DNA from: Liolophura sinensis
Lineage: Eukaryota > Mollusca > Polyplacophora > Chitonida > Chitonidae
Reading direction: 5' to 3'
Assembly (NCBI RefSeq): GCF_032854445.1
Contig: NC_088299.1
Location: 10,161,608-10,225,607 of the forward strand
DNA length: 64,000 nt
Under the pieces are notes generated by a model that worked only from the letters and a program-made list of their open reading frames with translations, was not told where the DNA came from and made no database searches. Every line of letters begins with the position of its first letter. The first letter of the stretch is position 1. Below are positions 1-9,500 of this stretch, one piece after another. A program made the translations under genes and the position numbers.

Positions 1-585
1 AAGACTTCAGGCCTTTAAATTGCTATTTTGATATCACTACCGTTGCACCCATGATTCTGAAATTTTCAGGGTCATCGTTTTTTCGGGCCTACACATCTTT
101 CTTTAATCAAGCGGTGTCCACATTACAGAGCCTATACTAGCGCAGTATGAACTTTGCTGACAGGAAGATAGACTCCCCCGACTTAGGCGTGTAACCGTCT
201 GAGCAAAAAAGTGCATATAGGTCTAAACGTTGTTTCGTTTTTGAATCCGAGCATGGGAGATAACACATGGGAGATAACTCTATCGGCAAGAGACGGTCAG
301 CCAATGACCAAGGAAACTCCTTGGCAAAGCTGTGCGAAGTGTTTGTCACTCAAGCGGTTGACTGTTGGAAATGATTTGTTGTACTGTTCAGTTTTGTCTT
401 GAATAAAGACATGGTGCTGATGCTGTAAGTCAATGACTTACAAAGTATCACTTCAATCGACAAACAAGAAACTGTACAAGAGAATCTGTTGCAACTACAA
501 CAACATACGTTACGTACCTTAGTCCACTCTTTTCCCCAGTTTGTTTGAGTTTGGATTGGTGTCATAGGCCAAGTGGGAGATAAAG
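1..585. other. Upstream region / 5' UTR of TRMT10B
   Basis: No conserved coding sequence was recognised here. The stretch just before the start codon at 586 must include the 5' UTR and promoter of the TRMT10B gene. No TATA box, CpG-rich block or initiator stands out enough to call. Confidence 0.4.
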
Positions 586-3500
586 ATGGAAGACACAAGG
601 TGAGTTTACAACCATGAGCAGATAAATAAATAAGGACACTTAGTAATCACTCTATTTAGAATTATATTTAGGCATGTTGGTACCGGTAAGTAATTCCCGA
701 AAATCAGAAGCAAGAAATATTGGTACGGTACGGTACCGGTAAGTTTAAAAAAAAAAAAAAAAAAAAAAAAATGTATTTATAGGATACGTATACATGGAAA
801 GTAAACTTGATAAAGGGTACTCACAGTGATGAGCATGAAAGGGATAGTGCAACGACTGGTTGACCCGTATCAGTATAATGGCTCGGGCGCTTGGCTTGGC
901 TTGCCTTCAGTAAAACGTCTCAGTAAAGCAACACTAGATAAAAGAGCGGTGGAAATCCGTCCTGCAACAAGGAGGCACATTACATACACCCTAAGGATTC
1001 CTTCATCGTCATATGACTGAAAAATTGTTAAGTGCGACGTTAAACCCCAAGCACTCACTCACTCACACTAACGTAGTTACTGCACTTTCATGTTCAGTTA
1101 CGTAAAATTACATCTGAACTCACAGACACGAGGTTCAAACCCGGCCCTGGACAGAGAATTTATAGAGTCCCTCACTGTTCTTGATGCCTTTGGTTTTAGC
1201 AAGCAGTCAACAACGCTAGAGGTGAAAAACTCTTGATTATGGAGTCAAACAAAAATTAATCAATTACGGTAAATGAATTAAATTAATCAATTCCTAGAAA
1301 TTCCTGTCAGTACAGTAGTGACTGTCTCCAAAAACTTATTTGCAACAACACAGGAATAAAAACAGCACGGATCATCAGGGGTCTGTTCCATTCGCTCCCG
1401 GTGGCCACTGGAGGAGGTAGTGGCCACTGACGTACCATTCCATTGGCCACTGGAGGAGACCACAGGCGCCATTCACGTGTATTGTAGCATCTTAACTCAC
1501 GCAACTAGACGCGACTTCCAGAACATTGAGACGTCACTGTGTCCTGTGGTGACCAATGAATCTGCCATCAGTTGAATGGAACACACCCCTGGGGATAGCT
1601 CTATGGGGCTATGTTTATGTAGAAACGTAAACATAGCTCCATAGAGCTACCCTGGGGATATCATGCATACCTTTAGGAGAGGCACGTTACCATTTCTAAT
1701 CAATAACTTGCATATTATTATTGAAGTAACTGTTATCTGTATTTGTGGGAGCCTCAAGTGGCCGAGGAACGTGGTTAGCACGCTAGGGCAGGGCAATGAA
1801 CCAGGAGCCTCTCACCAATGCGGTGGCCATAATTTCAAGTCCAGCTCATGCTGGCTTCCATGTTGAGAAGATCCCCCAGCAAGCTGCAGATGGCTGTGAG
1901 TTTCCCCCTGGCCTGTGCTCGGTTTCCCCCACCATATTGCCGGTGGGTGTGGCATAAGTGAAATATTCTTGAGTACGATGATAATTTTGATAAATAAAAA
2001 AAAATTTATCTTTTTATTTGCAGGAATGCTTCACTTGACATTCTTGAAAAGTCAAATTCTGAATCTGGAAAAGAAAGACTGTGTGTAAGTTTCCTTCAGC
2101 CTGAACACAGGGTGTCATAACATTGGGCTATATGTATGTTTGGTATGCGTCAATAATGACCATTGCTATATATCATCTCTAATAAGTAACACTCATGGAG
2201 CCAAATGTAATTTGAAACTCGCTCAGTAACGACCTACAAGGTAATCTCTAGTGATTGAGGTGAGGTTTGATTTTGGTTGAGCATTGCTTTTCTCAAACTG
2301 CCTTGTGTACCAGCAGTTGGGAGTTGGACACCTTTATCTTATGCATGTAAGTGGTTTCTTCGCACATGAATAAAGTGTACTTAATAATTTTGATCACTAT
2401 TGCAATGAGTCATCACAAAAGTAAGTTAAGATTTTCATTTTTGTGAACAGAGGTCTGAGAAGAAAAGACGACTGAGAGAGGAGAACAACAAGTGGAAGAA
2501 AGCTGTGAGGAGGGAGAAGAAACAAGAGAGGAAGAAGAGACTGAGGAAGGCTGAAGAAAATCAGGAGCAGGCAGATGAAGGTAAGGTTTATAACAAAGTT
2601 GTAAACTCATTCGACACGCAACAAGTGTAAGAGAATGGTTACCACAGAACATGAACAATTTGGTGTGAAGTATTAGAGTACCTTGTACCGGTATCCAAGT
2701 TTGGTATAAAGTGACTTCGCTTCAGTATAAACCAGTTGAGTAGAACTTTGATTGAAAGTATTTTTAAGTATGCACTAGAAATTATTTAATTCAGAAATTA
2801 TGTAAACTATATGATCAGAGTGAAAAGTAATGATTTTGTAAGGATTCATTAGAAATTATATCTCACGGTTTCTGTTAAAAACTGATTTGAAGTTTTGCAT
2901 TCTAGGGGAAGTAACTGTAAGTAAACAGAACTTTTACTGAATTCTGGACAGTTATCTCCCCTGACAGATATACTGTAGATGTATTGGACATTGTGAATTG
3001 AAACATTAAACATACCATGTGAAAAAAGCGAAGCCAAACTGTCCAGGCAAGTGAAATGAAGTTACAGAAAAAAAGACTTATTAACAGGATTTTTTCCAAG
3101 CATCAGTGGACGTTATTGCAATATTTATAATATAATATCTGATTATTGTTCAACGCCCCTGACACTGAACTAAATAAATTGTTTATTTATTTGACTGATT
3201 GATGTTTTATTGCGTACTCCAGACTATTTTACTTACACACCAACGACCAGCATTACGATGGTAGGAAACCGGGCAACGTCTGTGGGAAACCCAGGACCAA
3301 GTTCTTCCTCTAAACTTAGGATCTGGAGTATATTCTGTTGTCTGGCCTTGTTCTGTTGATAGGCAGACATAGTAAGTTATGTTGGCCTTGCTCTGTTGTC
3401 AGGTAGACTTTGTAAGTTACTAGTATGTTGGTCTTGTTCTGTTGTCAGACGGACTTTGTACTAGTTAAGTTACTAGTACTTACTACTTACTAGTTAAGTT

Positions 3501-6500
3501 ACTAGTATGTTGGTCTTGTTCTGTTGTCAGACGGACTTTGTACTAGTTAAGTTACTAGTACTTACTACTTACTAGTTAAGTTACTAGTATGTTGGTCCTG
3601 TTCTGTTGTCAGGCAGACTTTGTAAGTTGCTAGTATGTTGGTCTTGTTCTCTTGTCAGGCAGACTTTGTAAGTTACTGTTATGTTGGTCTTGTTCTCTTG
3701 TCAGGCAGACTTTGTAAGTTACTAGTATGTTGTTCTTGTTTTGTTGTGAGACAACTAGTATGTTGGTCTTGTTCTGTTGTCAGGCAGACTTTGTAGGTTG
3801 CTAGTATGTTGGTCTTGTTCTGTTGTCAGGCAGACTTTGTAAGTTGCTAGTATGTTGGTCTTGTTCTCTTGTCAGGCAGACTTTGTAAGTTACTAGTATG
3901 TTGTTCTTGTTCTGTTGTTAGGCAACTAGTATGTTGGTCTTTTTCTGTTGTCAGGCAGACTTTGTAAATTACTAGTATGTTGGTCTTGTTCTGTTGTTAG
4001 GCAGACTTTATAAATTACTAGTATGTTGGTCTTGTTCTGTTGTCAGGCAGAATTCGTAAGTTACTGTTATGTTGGTCTTGTTCTGTTGTTAGGCAGACTT
4101 AGTAAGAAGCAGCTGAAGCTGGAGAGGGAGGCTCGCTGTCGGTCAGCCATGATAGACGGTCAGAGGATTGGAGTGGATCTTAGCGTGGAGAATCACATGA
4201 CTGATAAGGTCAGCTCACTCTTACAAAATCATTGTGTTTGAGTTAAGTGCATTGCCATAAATCTGACAGTAATGATCGGGAACAGATACTGTATAGTACG
4301 TGTTATTCGATGGAATTTATTTTGGCCAATTTTCTCCAAAAATATGTTTGGGGGAATTAATTTTCGCATATTTAAGAGAATACTGAAAAACAAATCTTCA
4401 AATCTTAAAATTTTCACAAATATAATATGGCCGAAATTATTCAAGCACGTCAAACAGGTATCATCAAGGGTGGCTTTAATCCTCCTTTGTTTCCTGCGGT
4501 GTCGCTAATCCTCGTGATCTGGATCTGAGATTAAAACAATGGAGGATGGATTATCACTATGTAAGAAGATTACTTTCACACCTATTATGGGCAGTAGTGA
4601 AACAGGTGTCTCTTATCGAATCATTGATGAGTACTTTTAAACACCTGGCAAAGTGACATGTCACCTTTTGAGCAGTTTAATGCAAAACATATGAATTCAC
4701 CGTTATCGGCGCCAGTCACTCATTCTTTATCAAGCAACAAGGTAAGTTTTGCATTTTTTCAGTTTTTATAATCCTTTGTAGCAGGTAAGAAACCACAAAC
4801 ATTGCCGTAGCAGTCAAACTGCCATTGTGTTGTTGTACACACTTCAGAGTTTGTTAGAAGCTCACTCATTGGACCACAGGAAAAACACAGCCAATGGGAT
4901 AACATGTATTAGAGCGACAATCATTAGAAGCCTGCCAACAGTTGCTGGTATCTACTTTTATTTCACTTTACGAGCATAGCGAAGATTGATCAAACTAAGG
5001 ACGAATAAACTCTCGCTTTATTTTATACCCACCAAGCCTTAGCACCATAACTTCCCTTCTCTGCTGTTAAAAATTTAGCTGGCCCATCAGGTTTTCTTAG
5101 CGTAACTCCCGTCACCCTGACAAAGATTTCATTTCATTATTACTACTACCTGTAGTATATGGTTAAAAATTGAAGGCTTTTTTTGCTGGAATTATTTTTA
5201 CAGTAAATTATTGACCATGAAATCCGCGAAAATTAGTTCCATGCGAGAATTAAGCACTTCACAGAAATGTATGTTTCAAACGGCAGTTAAATAGGGAAAG
5301 CATGTTGTATTGTTGTATGTTTTACCTTGGACTGACAGGAGCCTCTCACCAATGTGGTTGCTGTGAGTTCAAGTCCAGCTAATGTTGGCTTCCTCTCCGT
5401 CCATGCATGGCAAGGTCTGTCAGCATCCTGCGCATGGTCGTGGGTTTTCCCCGGGCTCTGCTAGGTTTCCTCCCACCATAAAGCTGGCCACGGTCGCATG
5501 AGTGAAATTTTCTTGAGTATGGTGTAAAACACCAATTAAATGAATAACTAAATAAACCTTGGACTGATTGTTCGAAATTCATTTAAGTTAAGTCCGACTC
5601 AAATCTCAATACCATTTCCAGTCTTGTCCTAATGCAATAAAGCCAATGCTGGGTTTTAACTTCTAATACACATTTGAACAACTGACCCTTGGTTCTCAAG
5701 AATAGTTCACTTATACCATAATGATTTCCCTTATATCATACTGATGAGGTATGTTGAGAAATCAGCTAGAATACCTCCAAACCTGACCTGGACCCGCGGT
5801 TATCAAGCAACTTACGACATAAGTCGTAGATTGCAAATGTCTGAAAAGCCAAACTCAGAACAGGAAAGAACTCAAATTGTGGTTGCTACATTATTCTTCA
5901 GAAAAAAACCAGTGTACAAATTTTAAATCTGCTAGAGAAAGACATTTAAATTGTAGCTGTCTTTGAATTTTTGACTTTTGATAAACAGTGCCTTGTACAG
6001 CTGTTTACCTGTATGCTGTTTACCTGTGTACCTGTGAGGTATACACATGCTTACCTGTGTACTGTACACTTACTTACGTGTAGTTGTGTGTTCTAAACCT
6101 GCTTACCTGTGTTCTATATACCTGTTAACCTGTGTCCTATACACTTGCTTACCTGTGTGCTGTACACCTGTTTACCTGTGTGCTGTACATCTGTTTACCT
6201 GTGTGCTGTACACCTGTTTACCTGTGTGCTGTACACCTCTTTACCTGTGTGGTATATACCTGCTTACCTGTGTGCTCTACCAGGAAGCCGGTATTCGTTT
6301 AGTCAGTTGAATAAAAAAACTCAATAACTTGTATGTTTATTCAATTTGATGTTTTTTTGAAAGAAATATACAGAATTTTACATAAACTCAATTTGAACGT
6401 ATCCAAAGTTCTGCGAAGCAGCCTGTTTGTATTTCTAGTTATCTCCCTTATATGGAAGTCCTCATGACCCTCTGCGTTGATTAGATATAAGACAGCAATT

Positions 6501-9500
6501 TTTGGAAGCGGAGGGTATGAAATCAAACATGACCCATAGTAAACTTCTTTGGTCTGTGCCAGATCGGTTCTCATGAATAATTTGACCTACTTCGGCTTCC
6601 GATCATTCTGTTTAGCATAGCACAAGTGACTGCATGTGAGCACATGCGGTGTGACTGGTTTCGTCTCCTAGGGGTCGATTCCACAAAGCTCTTTCTGACT
6701 TAAGTCAAAATTTTCTTAAGATGCTTAACTTTTGGTATTGGAAATTAAATGTGGACACTTTTATCATAATATAACGTTGATGATGGGTACAAAATTTTAA
6801 TTTCTAAAACCCCAAAATAAGCTTTGAGATCGTATTTCAAATATTTACTTAAGTCACAAATGGCTTTGTGGAATCTGTCCCTGGTGTCAGGTGGCGCTAA
6901 TATCTTCAGCTCCTTTTATGGAAACCACACAGGTTTCGTTTTTGGGAGTCTGAAATTTAATAAAGGGCATGTAGCAGCAAAATTAAAACCTTCTTTGCAT
7001 TAACTAGCGTCACTGATTCGCTGTGAAAGCGTGTTCTTTGTTCAAAGTCTGAACATGGAGATGTGTGCCAGCAGGGCTTCAGGCTGTTGAGATCCAGCCC
7101 TTTCCGTCCTTGAAAAATGTCACAGTTTGTTGATACATAAAGTAGCAGTGTATTTTATCTTTCTAAATATGTAGCTTCTCTATTTAACGATCATTTAAGT
7201 TAATACCCCATGGGGTAAATCACTATTTGTGGGTCACTTTATGTTCTCATCACGAGTGGCTGATTTTCACTGTAAATTTTCATGTCACTAGTACCCTGTC
7301 AAATCAGACTTTGTTTTGAAATGCTTTTTTTTGATTGAAATCTTCGTTTATTTTGACGAGTAAGGATAATATTTCAAGAGAGTTTAGATAATGCACAGAA
7401 CATTCATCTGGATGCACCATTCATCTGGATGCACAGAACATTCATCTGGATGCACCATTCATCTGGATGCACAGAACATTCATCTGGATGCACCATTCAT
7501 CTGGATGCACAGAACATTCATCTGGATGCACTTTTCAAATTAGTTTCTAGTTTACCTAAAGGGGGTTGCATGATTTTTTATTTTCTCAGATGTTTTTCTG
7601 TATTTTTTAAATGTCCTTTTACAGACTGAGAGTGACAACCACATATTATAATGCATGACCATTCTATCTTGATTCATGACTATTGAATATTTTTTAAAAG
7701 TGATGTCAAGGCCAATAGCTCATGTTGTGAGTTTCAGTCTGTCTAGACTGTTGCTCAATGTTGTAGGCTAAACTGTGGGCAGGTCTTCAAACATCTGTAG
7801 GCTGGTACCCAGAAATACACAGTAACTGCAATGTGTGCTAATTATCAGTTTGCATTGTTAACCAGGGGGCCAGCTTGAGTTCATATATACATGTAGGCAG
7901 TGAAATCAATGAAGGATTGTAAAGTGCAAAAATGCTCAATTTTAGTATCTCATACTGTCGATTAAAATAAAAATCAAACAATTTAAGCTGCAAGAAAGAC
8001 TCAATTTTGCTCAGAAAGTGGTAGTCAGTACATGGATGACTTTCATGAACCCCTGTGTACACCTGCTTACCTGTGTGCTATACACCTGATCGTCTGTGTG
8101 CCGTACAACTGTTTGTCTGTGTGCCATACACCTTTTTGTCTGTGTGCTATACACTTGTTTGTCTGTGTGCCGTACACCTGTTTGTCTGTTCACTGTACAC
8201 CTGTTTGTCAGTGTGTGCTATACTCCTCCTTATCTATGTTCTATACACCTGTCTATTCCACCAGGAGAAGAGTAAAGTGATAGTCAGTACATGGATGACT
8301 TTCATGAACCCCTGTGTACACCTGCTTACCTGTGTGCTATACACCTGATCGTCTGTGTGCCATACCACTGTTTGTCTGTGTGCTATGCACCTGTTTGTCT
8401 GTATGCTGTACACCTGTTTGTCTGTGTGCTATACACCTGTTTGTCTGTGTGCTGTACACCTGTTTGTCTGTGTGCTGTACACCTGTTTGTCTGTGTGCCA
8501 TACACCTGTTTGTCTGTGTGCCATACACCTGTTTGTCTGTGTGCTATACTCCTCCTTATCTACGTTCTATACACCTGTCTATTCCACCAGGAGAAGAGTA
8601 AGGTGGCTCAGCAGTTATGCAGACTGTATGGTGCTAACAGACAATCCCATTGCCCATTTCACATCTTCTTCCTGGGAATCAACAAACAAGGCCTTTTGTA
8701 CCAGGAATGTGTGAGGAAGAACCAGGGGTTTGAAAACTACCAGGTAGGCTAGCCATGTTGATGAAAACTACCAGGTAGGCTTGCTATGTTGATGAAAACT
8801 ACCAGTTAGGCTTTGCCATGTTGGTGAAAACTACCAGGTAGGCTTGCCATGTTGATGAAAACTACCAGGTAGGCTTTGCCATGTTGATGAAAACTACAAG
8901 GTAGGCTTGCCATGTTGATGAAAACTACCAGGTAGGCTTTGCCATGTTGATGAAAACTACCAGGTAGGCTTGCCATGTTGATGAAAACTACCAGGTAGGC
9001 TTGCCATGTTGATGAAAACCACCAGGTAGGCTGGCCATGTTGATGAAAACCACCAGGTAGGCTTGCCATATTGATGAAAACTACCAGGTAAGCTTGACAT
9101 GTTGACAATAACTACTAGGCAGACTTGCCATATTGCCATACCAGGTAGGCTGGTCATGTTGACATCAACAAGTAAAGCCTGTTGTACCAGGAGCGTCTGA
9201 GGAAGAACCAAGGGCTCAAAAACTACCAGGTAGGATTCCATGTTGATGAAAACTACCAGTGGGCTTGCCATATTGCCATAAACTATCAGGTAGGCTTGCA
9301 ACATTGCCATAATCTACCAGGAGGCTTGTCATGACCTCAACAAGCAGGGCCTTTGATGCCAGGAGTGTGGGAGGAAAAAACAGGCTTTTGAAATCTATCA
9401 GGTAGGCTTGCCATATTGCCATAAAATGCCAGGTAGGATTGTCAAGTTGACCTCAACAAGGTGGGCCTTCCGTATCAGGAATGCGTTAGGAAAAAACAGG

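Noticed and set aside
8806-9422. Minus-strand frames of LPGSFHQHGK / LVVFINMAS repeats
   Set aside because: Shadow of the 31-bp donor array after TRMT10B exon 5.
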